A stretch of DNA of 64,000 nt from Salegentibacter sp. (GCA_017795085.1 CP051246.1:1366514-1430513), one strand, 5' to 3'. Numbered from the stretch's first letter, positions 52,078-61,842 are shown. The notes: generated from the letters alone by a model not told the origin. Numbers and translations are program-made.

Positions 52078-52251
52078 TTGAAAGACCTTATGAGAACATT
52101 CAACCAACTTCTGGATCTTTTCAAACCGATGCCAATACACAATAAAAGTGGTAATAAAAGTACGGGAACCAGGGCAAGAAAATCTTCTCTGGAGTTAGAG
52201 AAACTTTTAAAAGAGTTCCGAAAAGCATCCCTTGCGGAATCTAAGAAGTAA
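52078..52251 (+). pseudogene. Histone H1-like protein remnant or diverged copy
   Basis: The frame encodes KDLMRTFNQLLDLF, then GNKSTGTRARKSSLELEKLLKEFRKASLAESKK, close to the Bacteroidota histone H1-like (Hc1) proteins. The expected ATG before KDL is TTG (52078), the next ATG is at 52090, and the N-terminal part looks shortened. It may be a decayed or very small 53-57 aa copy. The minus-strand frame over the same DNA has no family character. Confidence 0.5.
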
Positions 52252-52354
52252 TTGCTTTCTGCAGGATTAAAAAGTGTTTTAGAGACATTCACGCCTGCAA
52301 CATTAATATTAAGTCCCGCTTCACACTGGACTTAATTGCATATTAATTAGATGA

Positions 52355-53854
52355 TTACAAACTTTTAGCCTTCGCCACCAATTCTTTTAATTCCTCCTTA
52401 AAGCCGTGTTCATCTTCAAGATTTGTGGTATTTAGCCAGCTTATTACCTTATCATAACTGCTATTCCCTTTGAATTCCGAATCACGAAGCAAAAGTGAAA
52501 ATGAAGCAACACTGGCTGAAAATCTCATAAAATCTGAAGATTGTTCAAAGGTTTTGCCCTCATCATAAATTTCAAGATCTATTAATTTACTGGTGTTGGA
52601 ATTTGGCTGCTTGTATCTGAAATCCACTTTAAGTGATGGAATAGAACTATACTGTGGATGTTGAGTAGGAACAATCTCATAAAGGGCTGTTATATTTTGT
52701 CCTGCCCCAATTTCACCGGCATCTTCGGTGTCATCCTCAAAATCTTCTTCTTCCAATAACCGATTTTCATAGCCTATCAGTCTATAGGCCTCTACATTTT
52801 TGGGATCGAATTCTACCTGGATCTTTACGTCTTTTGCAACGGTAAAGAATTTACTATACTCGTAAATAAAAACTTTACGTAATTGTTCAATGCTATCAAT
52901 ATACTCATAGGTACCGTTCCCTTTATTGGCAATTTGCTCCATAGTGGCATCGTTTAAATTTCCACGGCCAACGCCAAGTACCGTCAGGAAAATTCCAGCA
53001 TCCCGTTTGGTTTCAATGAGCTCTATCAATTCATCGTGATCGGTTATTCCCACATTAAAATCACCGTCACTACCTAAAATAAGCCGGTTATTTCCGCCTT
53101 CAATAAAGTTTTCACTAGCAATTTCATAGGCCGTTTTTATACCTTCTGATCCTGCAGTACTTCCTCCGGAGCCTAACTGGTTGATGGCATCAATAATCTT
53201 TGTTTTATCGTTGCCGGGAGTAGATTCTAGCACAACAGCGGCAGCACCGGAGTAAACCACAATGGCTACTTTATCATTTGCGGTAAATTCATTAACTACA
53301 GATTTAAAACCATTTTTTAAGAGTTCCAGTTTATCTTCACTACCCATAGAGCCTGATACATCAATTAAAAAAACAAAATTTGAATTTGGTTTTGGTTCTG
53401 GAAGCGGTTTGCCTTTAATTCCTATTCGGATAAGTTTGGTTTCATCGTTCCAGGGGGTTTGGCTTATTTCCCCATTTAAAGCTATAGGATGGCTGCTATC
53501 CTCAAAATCATAATCCAGGTTGAAATAATTAATCATTTCTTCTGTTCGGATGGCTCCCTTTGGAGGCAACTGGTTATCCTGGGTAAGAAATCGCCTTACA
53601 TTGGCATAGGAAGCCCCGTCAGCATCGATAGAAAATGTGGAAGTAGATTCATTTTCTGTGGTAATAAACGGGTTTTCTTCAAAATCATCGTAATTATCTC
53701 CAATAGGCTCATAAACGCCTCCACCTAAATAACCATCCCCATTGTTTAATGAGTATCTTCCATTATCTGTAGAAAATTCTTCACTTGCATTTTCAGTATC
53801 ACAGGAATAAAAAATCATTCCTATTACAGCGAATAAATAATAAAGCTTCCTCAT
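52355..53854 (-). CDS. von Willebrand factor A domain lipoprotein (YfbK-like)
   Basis: 499 aa. Lipoprotein signal peptide with Cys at residue 18 (VIGMIFYSC). A conserved N-terminal domain (STFSIDADGASYANVRRFL, IRTEEMINYFNLDY) precedes a vWA domain with the MIDAS motif DVSGSMG near residue 165, and a C-terminal DUF3520-like region follows. These proteins are anchored in the envelope and bind partners through metal at the MIDAS site. It stands alone on the minus strand, with no obvious operon partner. Confidence 0.88.
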   Translation of the reverse strand: MRKLYYLFAVIGMIFYSCDTENASEEFSTDNGRYSLNNGDGYLGGGVYEPIGDNYDDFEENPFITTENESTSTFSIDADGASYANVRRFLTQDNQLPPKGAIRTEEMINYFNLDYDFEDSSHPIALNGEISQTPWNDETKLIRIGIKGKPLPEPKPNSNFVFLIDVSGSMGSEDKLELLKNGFKSVVNEFTANDKVAIVVYSGAAAVVLESTPGNDKTKIIDAINQLGSGGSTAGSEGIKTAYEIASENFIEGGNNRLILGSDGDFNVGITDHDELIELIETKRDAGIFLTVLGVGRGNLNDATMEQIANKGNGTYEYIDSIEQLRKVFIYEYSKFFTVAKDVKIQVEFDPKNVEAYRLIGYENRLLEEEDFEDDTEDAGEIGAGQNITALYEIVPTQHPQYSSIPSLKVDFRYKQPNSNTSKLIDLEIYDEGKTFEQSSDFMRFSASVASFSLLLRDSEFKGNSSYDKVISWLNTTNLEDEHGFKEELKELVAKAKSL

Positions 53855-54039
53855 AATTAGTTGGTTTTATATTTAATAGATGCATAAATGATTAAAAGGT
53901 TGCGTGAGAAGAAGGATAAATTTTCAACTTACATTAATTTTTTCTGAAATAAATTAATGGATTAATCATTTTTAGATCGAAGAGGAATTATTTGAATCAT
54001 AGCTCACTTGCTAAGTTAAAACCAGGATTTTGCATTAAC

Positions 54040-54657
54040 CTAAACCGCAGTAGCATTTAACTCCACCTCGTAAGGAAAGGCAAAATTCTGATGATCGGTG
54101 CCGTTGAGCCAGGACTGCTGATCCTGGGTTTTTAAAACCACCGGCATTCGTTTTTTATTATTGTGAATTTCAGCCATAAGTTCATTGGCTTCGGTGGTTA
54201 CGATCGAGTAGGTGTTTAAAGTCTCATCGGTTTGTGGATTAATCCAGGTGGAATAAATCCCTGCAAATGCGAAAATCTCCTGATCGGTAGGGCTAATCAA
54301 ATATTTTTGTTTTTCCTTTCCTTTAGGGTCTTTCCATTGCCACTCATAATAACCATCGGCAATGATCAGGCAACGTTTTTTAACCGAATTTCTAAATGAT
54401 GGTTTTTCGGCTATGGTTTCAATTTTTGCATTCAGTGTTGCTTTTTTGATCTTATCATCTTTAGCCCAAAAGGGGATTAGTCCCCAATTAAACATTTGAA
54501 TTTCTCCCTGGTTTTCATCGGAAATAATCGGTGTCTTAGAAAAAGTAAAGGCGTTGATTTCCTGGCTGGGTTTATATTCCTCCGGTTCAATAAATCGCGC
54601 ATCCAACGTGCGTTCTATATCACTGAGTTTTGAATTGAGCTTGGTTCGGTAACACAT
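54040..54657 (-). CDS. SOS-response-associated protein (SRAP/YedK/HMCES family)
   Basis: 205 aa. Catalytic Cys2 directly after Met (MCYRTKL), the Asn/Glu segment ATLNAKIETIAEKPSF, GYYEW, and the His motif AEIHNNKKRMPVVL. SRAP proteins form a covalent DNA-protein crosslink at abasic sites in single-stranded DNA and shield them. It is divergent from dinB-dnaE, consistent with a shared SOS or repair context. Confidence 0.92.
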   Translation of the reverse strand: MCYRTKLNSKLSDIERTLDARFIEPEEYKPSQEINAFTFSKTPIISDENQGEIQMFNWGLIPFWAKDDKIKKATLNAKIETIAEKPSFRNSVKKRCLIIADGYYEWQWKDPKGKEKQKYLISPTDQEIFAFAGIYSTWINPQTDETLNTYSIVTTEANELMAEIHNNKKRMPVVLKTQDQQSWLNGTDHQNFAFPYEVELNATAV

Positions 54658-54826
54658 AAATTAAGATTTGATTGGAAGTTAAAATCCTATTCCTATATAA
54701 ATATAAATCAAAGCATTAAAATCCAAGAATAAACCGACCTTAAAAATTAACGAAGCTATAGCGGGACGATATGATCTAATTTTATACATTTGGATAAAAT
54801 CCATTAAAAAGGATATAGTCCATTAA

Positions 54827-56044
54827 ATGAAAACGAAATCGATCATACATCTTGATTTAGATACTTTTTTTGTGTCGGTGGAACGCCTGCTTAATAGCGA
54901 GTTGCAGCACAAGCCCCTTATTGTTGGTGGTAAAGGGGATCGCGGAGTTGTGGCTGCCTGTAGTTATGAAACCCGAAAATTTGGGGTGCATTCGGGGATG
55001 GCAATGAAGGTCGCCAGGCGCTTATGTCCTGAGGCAACGGTAATAAAGGGCAATGCCGGGACTTATACCAAACATTCCAATATCGTTACTGAAATTATTA
55101 AAAGCAGGGTGCCGAGTTTTGAAAAAGCCAGTGTGGATGAATTTTATGCCGACCTGAGTGGAATGGATCGTTTTTTTGGGATCAATAAATTCTCGAGTGA
55201 ACTACGTCAAACCATTATCAAAGAAAGCGGCCTGCCAATTTCATTTGGATTGTCTCAAAACAAAGTGGTTTCCAAAATTGCTACGGGAGAGGCCAAACCC
55301 AATGCGGAAATCATCATTGCCCAGGGCACAGAAAAACCCTTTTTGGCACCTTTAAATGTCAATAAAATACCGATGGTGGGCAATAAAACCTATCAGCGGC
55401 TTATGGAATTGGGTGTAAGGCAGATTAAAACTCTCCAGGAAATGCCAGTGGAAATGCTTGAAAGTGCTTTGGGAAAAATCGGGAGAACGATCTGGAAACG
55501 TGCCAACGGATTGGATGATCCGCCAATTATCCCTTATCACGAGAGTAAATCGATCTCTACCGAACGCACTTTTGGTAGGGATACCATTGATGTGGTACGA
55601 CTTCACGCCACACTAGTGGCAATGACCGAGAGCCTGGCCTATCAATTACGTCAGGGCAATAAACTCACCAGTGTGGTGAGTGTAAAAATCAGGTATTCCG
55701 ATTTTCAAACCGCCTCCAAACAGGCGCGAATTGCCTATACCAGTGCCGATCATATTTTGATTCCCAAAGTCGAAGCTCTCTTTAAACAGTTGTATTCCCG
55801 CCGTCTGCTTATTCGCCTTATCGGTGTGAAATTTGGCGGTTTGGTAGGTGGCCATTATCAAATTAACCTCTTTGATGATTCTAAGGAAATGCTTGATCTC
55901 TATAATTCTATCGATAACATCCGAAAACGCTTTGGCGAGCATAGTGTGATGCGGGCGGTAACTATGGGGACAAAAACCATTGGTAGAATGGGCAATGCCT
56001 TTAATGGAGAACCCCCGGTAGTTTTAGCGCACCGCAAACAGTAA
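54827..56044 (+). CDS. dinB: Y-family DNA polymerase IV
   Basis: 405 aa. Palm-domain acids are in HLDLDTFF (Asp10, Asp12) and SVDEFYADL (Asp104, Glu105). Thumb and little-finger domains follow, and a beta-clamp-binding motif QINLF lies near residue 350. It bypasses DNA lesions with low fidelity. The next gene starts 5 bases after its stop, giving a dinB-dnaE operon. A TACATTTG box at 54785-54792 lies 35 bases before the start. Confidence 0.93.
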   Translation: MKTKSIIHLDLDTFFVSVERLLNSELQHKPLIVGGKGDRGVVAACSYETRKFGVHSGMAMKVARRLCPEATVIKGNAGTYTKHSNIVTEIIKSRVPSFEKASVDEFYADLSGMDRFFGINKFSSELRQTIIKESGLPISFGLSQNKVVSKIATGEAKPNAEIIIAQGTEKPFLAPLNVNKIPMVGNKTYQRLMELGVRQIKTLQEMPVEMLESALGKIGRTIWKRANGLDDPPIIPYHESKSISTERTFGRDTIDVVRLHATLVAMTESLAYQLRQGNKLTSVVSVKIRYSDFQTASKQARIAYTSADHILIPKVEALFKQLYSRRLLIRLIGVKFGGLVGGHYQINLFDDSKEMLDLYNSIDNIRKRFGEHSVMRAVTMGTKTIGRMGNAFNGEPPVVLAHRKQ

Positions 56045-56049
56045 GTGCT

Positions 56050-59019
56050 ATGTTTTATTTAAATGCTCATACCTGGTATTCTTTGAGATACGGGACAATG
56101 TCTATCCCGGAGCTTTGCGAATTAGCTAAAAACAATGGGGTAAAACACCTGGCCGTGACCGATATTAATAATACTTCGGCTTGTTTGAGCTTTATAAAAC
56201 TGGCCGCGGAATACGATATTCAACCCATTGTAGGTATTGATTTTAGAAATGGAGCCCGGCAGCAATATGTAGGCATTGCCAAAAACAATGAAGGTTTCCG
56301 CCAACTCAATCAGCACTTATCCAATCACCTGCACCAAAAGAAAAAATTTAAAGTAACTGCCCCCGACCTGCCTGATTGCTTTTTGATTTATCCATTGGAG
56401 AATGTAGCATCGGAAGAGAAAAATGATTTTAAGGAAAATGAGTTTATCGGGGTATCTACAGAAAGCCTTCGCAAGCTTAAATTTTCCAGGTACCTTGATT
56501 ACAAGGATAAACTGGTGCTTTTGCAAACTGTAAGTTTCAGGAATAAGCGGGATTATAATGCCCATCGGCTCTTGCGGGCTATTGATAATAATACCTTGCT
56601 GAGTAAACTACCCAAAGCTGAACAGGGAAACTATAGCCAGCAACTTGTTCCCCCGGAAACGATTGAAGAGACTTTTGAAGATTATCCGTTTATTCTGGAA
56701 AATACCCGAGCATTAGTTCATCAATGCCAGGTACATTTTGATTTTGGAAAAGATCAAAACCGAAATTTGAAAGTAGTAGCGGAAAACCCGCAGGCTGATG
56801 AAAAACGTTTAAAACAACTGTGCGAGCAAAAACTGCCCAACCGCTATCCAAAGGCAAACTGGTATGTAAAAGACCGGATGGAAAAAGAACTAAAGGCCAT
56901 CATTAAACTGGGTTTTGTCTCATATTTTTTGATCAACTATGATATTGTGGAATACGCCCGTTCCCGTAATTTTCCCTTTATAGGGCGGGGGAGTGGTGCC
57001 AATTCCATTGTGGCCTATATTATCGGAATTACCAATGTTGATCCCATTGAACTGGATTTGTATTTTGAGCGTTTTATCAACGAGAGTAGAAGTTCCCCAC
57101 CTGACTTTGATATCGACTTTTCCTGGAAAGATCGGAATGAGGTGACCGATTATATTTTCCGAAGATATCAGCATACTGCCCTTATGGGAACTTATGTGAC
57201 TTTTAAATACCGTGCGGTAGCCAGGGAACTTGGTAAGGTGTTTGGCCTGCCCAAAGAGAATATCGATAAGCTTTCAGCCGGGTATTTTAATGCCAATGAT
57301 TTAGATCAATTGGAAAAACTGGTCTTACGCTATAGCCGGTTAATTGAAGGTTTTCCCAATTATCTAAGTGTGCATTCCGGAGGGATATTAATTCTGAATG
57401 ATTCAGTCTATAATTACGCGGCTACCTTTTTACCGCCCAAAGGTTTTGAAACCATCCAGATCGATATGAATATAGCGGAAGCGGTAGGCATCCATAAGTT
57501 TGATATCCTCGCCCAACGTGGCTTATCGAAAATCACTGATGCCATAGCCCTTATCAAAGAAAATCAGCCCCAGGCCAGGATTGAGAATATGGAGAATTTG
57601 AACGCTTTTAAAAATGATCCTGAGATTAATAATTTGCTTAAAGTCGGCGATTGTATGGGCGTTTTTTATATTGAATCCCCGGCAATGCGGGGGCTACTTA
57701 CCAAATTACAAACCGATAACTACCTGAATCTGGTAGCAGCCAGTTCTATTATCCGCCCGGGAATCTCCAGTGGTGGGATGAAAGAAGAATACATTAAACG
57801 CCACCGGGAACCGCAGCGGATAAAACAAGCCCACCCGGTGATGTTGGAGATTATGGAAGACACCTATGGAGTGATGGTCTATCAGGAAGATGTAATGAAA
57901 GTCGCCCATAAGTTTGCGGGATTGAGCTTTGAAGATGCCGATGTGCTAAGACGCGGAATGAGTGGGAAGAAAACTTCTAAAGGGCAGATGGAACGTATCG
58001 AGGAAAAGTTCCGAAGTAATTGCAGGGAAAGAGGGTATTCTGAAAAATTAATTGATGAAGTCTGGGAGCAGATTTCTTCCTTTGCCGGCTATGCCTTTCC
58101 GAAAGGCCATTCGGCCTCCTATGCGGTGGAGAGTTACCAGAGCCTGTATTTAAAACGTTACTTCCCATTGGAGTTTATGGTCGCCGCATTAAACAATGGC
58201 GGTGGGTTTTATAATGTGGCGACTTATATCCAGGAAATACGCCGTTGTGGGGGCAGGGTTCACCCGCCCTGTATCAATAAAAGCGATCATCCTACTACGA
58301 TCTATGGAAAGGATATTTACCTGGGCCTGGGCTATATTAAAGAACTGGAAATAAAAACCATTCAGCATATCCTGGAGAACCGGCAGTTTTTCGGGGAGTT
58401 TACCTCTTTTGATAATTTTATAGACCGGGTAGCTATTTCCATTGAGCAGCTGAGCATTTTACTCAGAATTAATGCCTTTCGGTTTACCGGACTGGATAAA
58501 CATCATTTGCAATGGAAGGCTTATTTTAAATTAAATGCTTCTAAACCCAATACCAATCAGCAACGACTTTTTAATCCGCCGCATAAAGATTTTGAATTGC
58601 CGGAATTCACCTTTGATGCCCTTATTGAAGCTTTTGATCAGATGGAACTTTTGGGCTTTCCACTTATTAGCCAGTTTAGCTTTTTGAAAAATCCGCCAGG
58701 GGAGTCTATTTTGGCCAGTGACTTAAAATATAATGTTGGGAAAGAAATAGTGATTTACGGAGACCTGATTACCGTTAAGAAAACCGGTACTTCCAATGGG
58801 AAGTATATGTATTTCGGGACTTTTTATGATAGGGAAGGGGGCGTATTCGATACCGTGCAATTTCCCAGGGAAGCGGAAAGATACCCGCTACGAAGTAAAG
58901 GCATTTATCGTTGCAGAGGCTTAGTGAACAATGAATACGATTATATTTCTATTGCTATAAAGGAAATTACACGAGAAGCTATGCTTAGTGACCCGAGGTT
59001 GGTTACTATATATCCATAA
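56050..59019 (+). CDS. DNA polymerase III alpha subunit, DnaE2/ImuC-type
   Basis: 989 aa, shorter than the replicative DnaE. N-terminal PHP domain (FYLNAHTWYSLRYGTMS, HLAVTDINN), with some metal ligands apparently changed. Catalytic Asp residues in PPDFDIDF near residue 352, GRGSGANSIVAYIIG and FPKGHSASYAVESYQ of the palm/finger region, and a C-terminal OB-fold domain. Grouping with dinB and a SRAP gene marks a mutagenic translesion cassette, equivalent to imuB-dnaE2 elsewhere. Confidence 0.9.
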   Translation: MFYLNAHTWYSLRYGTMSIPELCELAKNNGVKHLAVTDINNTSACLSFIKLAAEYDIQPIVGIDFRNGARQQYVGIAKNNEGFRQLNQHLSNHLHQKKKFKVTAPDLPDCFLIYPLENVASEEKNDFKENEFIGVSTESLRKLKFSRYLDYKDKLVLLQTVSFRNKRDYNAHRLLRAIDNNTLLSKLPKAEQGNYSQQLVPPETIEETFEDYPFILENTRALVHQCQVHFDFGKDQNRNLKVVAENPQADEKRLKQLCEQKLPNRYPKANWYVKDRMEKELKAIIKLGFVSYFLINYDIVEYARSRNFPFIGRGSGANSIVAYIIGITNVDPIELDLYFERFINESRSSPPDFDIDFSWKDRNEVTDYIFRRYQHTALMGTYVTFKYRAVARELGKVFGLPKENIDKLSAGYFNANDLDQLEKLVLRYSRLIEGFPNYLSVHSGGILILNDSVYNYAATFLPPKGFETIQIDMNIAEAVGIHKFDILAQRGLSKITDAIALIKENQPQARIENMENLNAFKNDPEINNLLKVGDCMGVFYIESPAMRGLLTKLQTDNYLNLVAASSIIRPGISSGGMKEEYIKRHREPQRIKQAHPVMLEIMEDTYGVMVYQEDVMKVAHKFAGLSFEDADVLRRGMSGKKTSKGQMERIEEKFRSNCRERGYSEKLIDEVWEQISSFAGYAFPKGHSASYAVESYQSLYLKRYFPLEFMVAALNNGGGFYNVATYIQEIRRCGGRVHPPCINKSDHPTTIYGKDIYLGLGYIKELEIKTIQHILENRQFFGEFTSFDNFIDRVAISIEQLSILLRINAFRFTGLDKHHLQWKAYFKLNASKPNTNQQRLFNPPHKDFELPEFTFDALIEAFDQMELLGFPLISQFSFLKNPPGESILASDLKYNVGKEIVIYGDLITVKKTGTSNGKYMYFGTFYDREGGVFDTVQFPREAERYPLRSKGIYRCRGLVNNEYDYISIAIKEITREAMLSDPRLVTIYP

Positions 59020-59164
59020 CCAGAAAGATAAATTTCGAATTATAAATTGAAAATTTTAATTTCTAAAATAGGATTATCTAGAATATACATAAAATTCAGC
59101 TTCATTTGCTATCAAACCAAGCTATTCAAAATGAAGTTTAATAGTTTTTCCGAAATGGACCGAA

Positions 59165-59186
59165 TTCTGTACCTATTCTGTACCTA
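59165..59186 (+). repeat. Tandem 11-bp repeat beside tRNA-Met
   Basis: TTCTGTACCTA is repeated twice head to tail without a spacer. It lies 15 bases from the tRNA terminator at the junction between accessory and core DNA. Confidence 0.7.
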
Positions 59187-59201
59187 GTTTAAAATAAAAA
59201 A

Positions 59202-59221
59202 GCCCCACATCTCTGTGAGGC
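59202..59221 (-). terminator. Terminator of tRNA-Met
   Basis: Minus strand: stem GCCTCACA / TGTGGGGC (one G-T pair) with a GAGA loop, followed by TTTTTT. Confidence 0.8.
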
Positions 59222-59235
59222 CTTGATTTTCCTAG

Positions 59236-59309
59236 TAGCGAGACCGAGATTTGAACTCGGGACCTCCGGGTTATGAATCCGACGCTCTAACCAACTGAGC
59301 TACCTCGCC
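59236..59309 (-). tRNA. tRNA-Met (CAT anticodon)
   Basis: 74 bases; cloverleaf with acceptor GGCGAGG/TCTCGCT (G-T at both ends), D arm GCTC...GAGC, anticodon loop TTCATAA, variable loop AGGTC, and T arm CCGAG TTCAAAT CTCGG. CCA is not encoded. The lowest anticodon-stem pair is A-C. The CAT anticodon could also belong to a lysidine-modified Ile2 tRNA; Met is preferred. The three G-C anticodon pairs of an initiator tRNA are absent. Confidence 0.9.
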
Positions 59310-59500
59310 TTATCTACACTTATTCTTGCAATCTGCCTGTTGGCGTGGGTTAGCGCCATATGCGCTCGCCGTAATTGCGGGTGCAAATATAAAAACAATT
59401 TGTATTGACGCAAACAATAATTTCTAAAATATTTATTTTGTTTTCTTTTTATCTTTCTAATTAATATCTATATTGCCCGAACTAACTAATAAATCTAAAT

Positions 59501-59887
59501 ATGGAAGAAAAGATTAAGTATGAAATGGAATTTCCCATTCAAGCTTCTCCTTCTTTGTTGTATCAATATATATCAACGCCTTCTGGATTAAGTGAATGGT
59601 ATGCCGATAATGTGAATTCTCGTGGCGAGTTGTTTACTTTTATTTGGGAAGGAAGTGAGGAACAAGCTAAAATGGTAAGCAAAAAGAATGAAGAACGCGT
59701 AAAGTTCAAATGGCTTGATGATGAAGATACCCCTTATTTTTTTGAAATTAGAATTCAGGTTGATGATATTACCAAAGATGTTTCTATAATTATTACCGAT
59801 TTTGCTGAAGAAGGTGAAGTTGACGAAGGTAAAATGCTTTGGGATAATATGATATTTGAATTAAAACAGGTACTTGGTTCAACATAG
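59501..59887 (+). CDS. START/SRPBCC-like domain protein
   Basis: 128 aa. Helix-grip pattern: KIKYEMEFPIQASPSLLYQYISTPSGLSEWYADNV at the start, beta strands with FTFIWEGSEEQAKMV, and a long C-terminal helix (LWDNMIFELKQVLG). This is the AHSA1/START-like family found as a conserved single gene in Flavobacteriia. It may bind a small hydrophobic ligand. It is followed by a strong terminator. Confidence 0.8.
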   Translation: MEEKIKYEMEFPIQASPSLLYQYISTPSGLSEWYADNVNSRGELFTFIWEGSEEQAKMVSKKNEERVKFKWLDDEDTPYFFEIRIQVDDITKDVSIIITDFAEEGEVDEGKMLWDNMIFELKQVLGST

Positions 59888-59911
59888 ATTTAAGTCATAA
59901 ATATTACCTTT

Positions 59912-59935
59912 GCCCCGCAATTAGCGGGGCTTTTT
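59912..59935 (+). terminator. Terminator of the START-like gene
   Basis: Perfect 7-bp GC stem GCCCCGC / GCGGGGC with a 5-base loop followed by TTTTT. Confidence 0.9.
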
Positions 59936-60043
59936 ATTTAAAGCTTTTATTCTCGCTAGTGGGTTTAATACCCCGAGCTTGTTGATTTTAATAAATCTTT
60001 AGGGAGATTTCCTGAATTAGACTAGACCTAAGACCTGTAAATT

Positions 60044-60889
60044 ATGATAAACATTAACGGACAACTTATAGAAGACGAAAAAGCAAATATCTCTGTTTTT
60101 AATAGAGGATTGGCCTATGGAGATTCGGTTTTTGAAACCATAAGGCTTATAAGCGGAAAAGTGATGTTTTGGGAAGATCATTATTTCCGTCTGATGGCTT
60201 CTATGCGGATTATGCGCATGGAAATTCCTGCAGAATTTTCTCCGGAATTCCTGGAAGAACAATTTCTTAAACTTGCTCGAGCCAACAATTTAGAAGATTC
60301 TCCGGCACGGATTCGCTTTACGGTCTATCGAAAAGACGGTGGCTTATATAAACCTGCAACCCGGGAGATTTCTTATATTTTGAGCATTCGAAAGTTAGAA
60401 GACGCTTTTTATACTCTTGATGATTCTCCCTATGAGGTAGAACTTTTTAAAGATCATTACATCAACAGTGGAATGCTCTCCACTATAAAGTCAAATAACA
60501 AGGCAATAAATGTGCTGGGGAGTATCTATGCTCAAGAAAATGATTACCAAAATTGTCTTTTACTCAATGAGAAAAAAAATGTGGTAGAAGCGCTTAACGG
60601 AAATATTTTTTTAGTAAAAGGAAAAACCATTAAAACTCCGCCGTTAAGCGATGGGGTACTCAATGGAATAACCCGAAAAAAACTTCTTGAAATCCTTAAA
60701 GACCTGGAAGATTATAACCTGGAGGAAACTTCAATATCTCCATTTGAATTACAGAAGTCTGATGAATTGTTTATTACCAATGTAATTATGGGCATTAAAC
60801 CCATTAGTAAATACCGCAAAAAGAAATTTGAAATAAAAGTGGCAAAAGACTTGCTGTCCAAGCTCAATGTAAAAGCCCGGCTAACTTAA
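60044..60889 (+). CDS. Class IV PLP-dependent aminotransferase
   Basis: 281 aa. Fold-type IV signature: FNRGLAYGDSVFETIRL near residue 22, the PLP Lys in STIKSNNKAINVLGSIYA near residue 150 and the glycine-rich SDGVLNGITRKKLLEI near 205. The family includes branched-chain aminotransferases and 4-amino-4-deoxychorismate lyase; the exact substrate is not decided by sequence. It is convergent with yqgE, overlapping its stop by 4 bases. Confidence 0.88.
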   Translation: MININGQLIEDEKANISVFNRGLAYGDSVFETIRLISGKVMFWEDHYFRLMASMRIMRMEIPAEFSPEFLEEQFLKLARANNLEDSPARIRFTVYRKDGGLYKPATREISYILSIRKLEDAFYTLDDSPYEVELFKDHYINSGMLSTIKSNNKAINVLGSIYAQENDYQNCLLLNEKKNVVEALNGNIFLVKGKTIKTPPLSDGVLNGITRKKLLEILKDLEDYNLEETSISPFELQKSDELFITNVIMGIKPISKYRKKKFEIKVAKDLLSKLNVKARLT

Positions 60890-61446
60890 TTATAAGAAGG
60901 GTTTTCGGGAGCGTTAGACCAAAGTAGATACTCACCGCCTAGTTGCATCATTTTTTCCCTCCAGAAAGAAGAGTAGGGCTTTTCAATAACTTCAGATGCG
61001 TTTTGGTTGGAAACAACTATCCATGAATGTGAGTTAAGCTCATCGTTTAACTGATTGGCATCCCAACCAGAATAACCGAGAAAAAAACGTATTTGTTTTT
61101 CATTAATCAACTTCTTTGATATTAATTCAATAACAATATCAAAATCACCACCCCAATAAATACCGTTTGCAATTTCAATGCTGCCGGGAATAAGCTCAGG
61201 TACCCGGTGAATAAAATAAAGATTGTCTTGTTCAACAGGCCCCCCGTTATAAACTTTAAATTCCGAATCTAGTTCGGGAATTAAATCTTTTAAATTAAAA
61301 TCAAGTATTTTATTGAGGATAAAACCTACTGAACCAGTTTCGGAATGGTCTGCCAACAATACCACCGAGCGGTTAAAAGCCACATCTCCAATTATGGAAG
61401 GTTCAGCGACTAAAAGATGGCCTTTGGTTGGTTTTAATGCTATCAT
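60886..61446 (-). CDS. YqgE/AlgH family protein
   Basis: 186 aa. KGHLLVAEPSIIGDVAFNRSVVLLADHSETGSVGFILNK and YNGGPVEQDNLYFIHR, with FLGYSGWDANQLNDEL, are the conserved UPF0301 segments. Function remains poorly defined. Its place next to HU and fmt looks like core chromosome. Confidence 0.93.
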   Translation of the reverse strand: MIALKPTKGHLLVAEPSIIGDVAFNRSVVLLADHSETGSVGFILNKILDFNLKDLIPELDSEFKVYNGGPVEQDNLYFIHRVPELIPGSIEIANGIYWGGDFDIVIELISKKLINEKQIRFFLGYSGWDANQLNDELNSHSWIVVSNQNASEVIEKPYSSFWREKMMQLGGEYLLWSNAPENPSYN

Positions 61447-61521
61447 AACCCCATTCTTTTAAACTAATCTACTATTTATTTAAAATAAATCAAATAAATA
61501 TTTAAAATTTTTACATAAAAA

Positions 61522-61543
61522 AAGCCTCCCAATTGGAAGGCTT
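61522..61543 (-). terminator. Terminator of the HU gene
   Basis: Stem of 9 bp (AAGCCTTCC / GGGAGGCTT, one G-T pair) with an AATT loop, followed by TTTTTTT on the minus strand. Confidence 0.88.
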
Positions 61544-61569
61544 ATAATTTTTTTTACTAATCTAGGTTG

Positions 61570-61842
61570 TTAGTTTACAGCTTTTTGTAAGTCTGCCCCA
61601 GCCTTAAATTTCACTACATTTTTAGCAGCAATTTTAATGGTCTTACCGGTTTGTGGGTTTCTTCCCTCACGAGCAGCTCTTTTAGATACCGCCCAGCTTC
61701 CAAATCCTACAAGGGAAACACGATCCCCCTTTTTAAGCGACTTCTCTACGTTTTCAAGAAAAGATTCAAGTGCTTTTTTAGCAGCAGCTTTAGAGATTCC
61801 GGCGTTTTCGGCCATTGCATCGATTAAATCTGTTTTGTTCAT
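61570..61842 (-). CDS. HU-type DNA-binding protein
   Basis: 90 aa, the full HU length. N-terminal dimerisation helices ([29 protein letters not shown]), the beta arm with [20 protein letters not shown] containing the DNA-intercalating Pro, and a short helix at the end. It compacts and bends DNA. Upstream DNA is AT-rich and the gene has its own terminator. Confidence 0.96.
   Translation of the reverse strand: MNKTDLIDAMAENAGISKAAAKKALESFLENVEKSLKKGDRVSLVGFGSWAVSKRAAREGRNPQTGKTIKIAAKNVVKFKAGADLQKAVN

Noticed and set aside
52065..52292. Minus-strand open frame of 75 codons
   Set aside because: The plus strand over the same DNA encodes a recognisable histone H1-like sequence, so the minus frame is a shadow.
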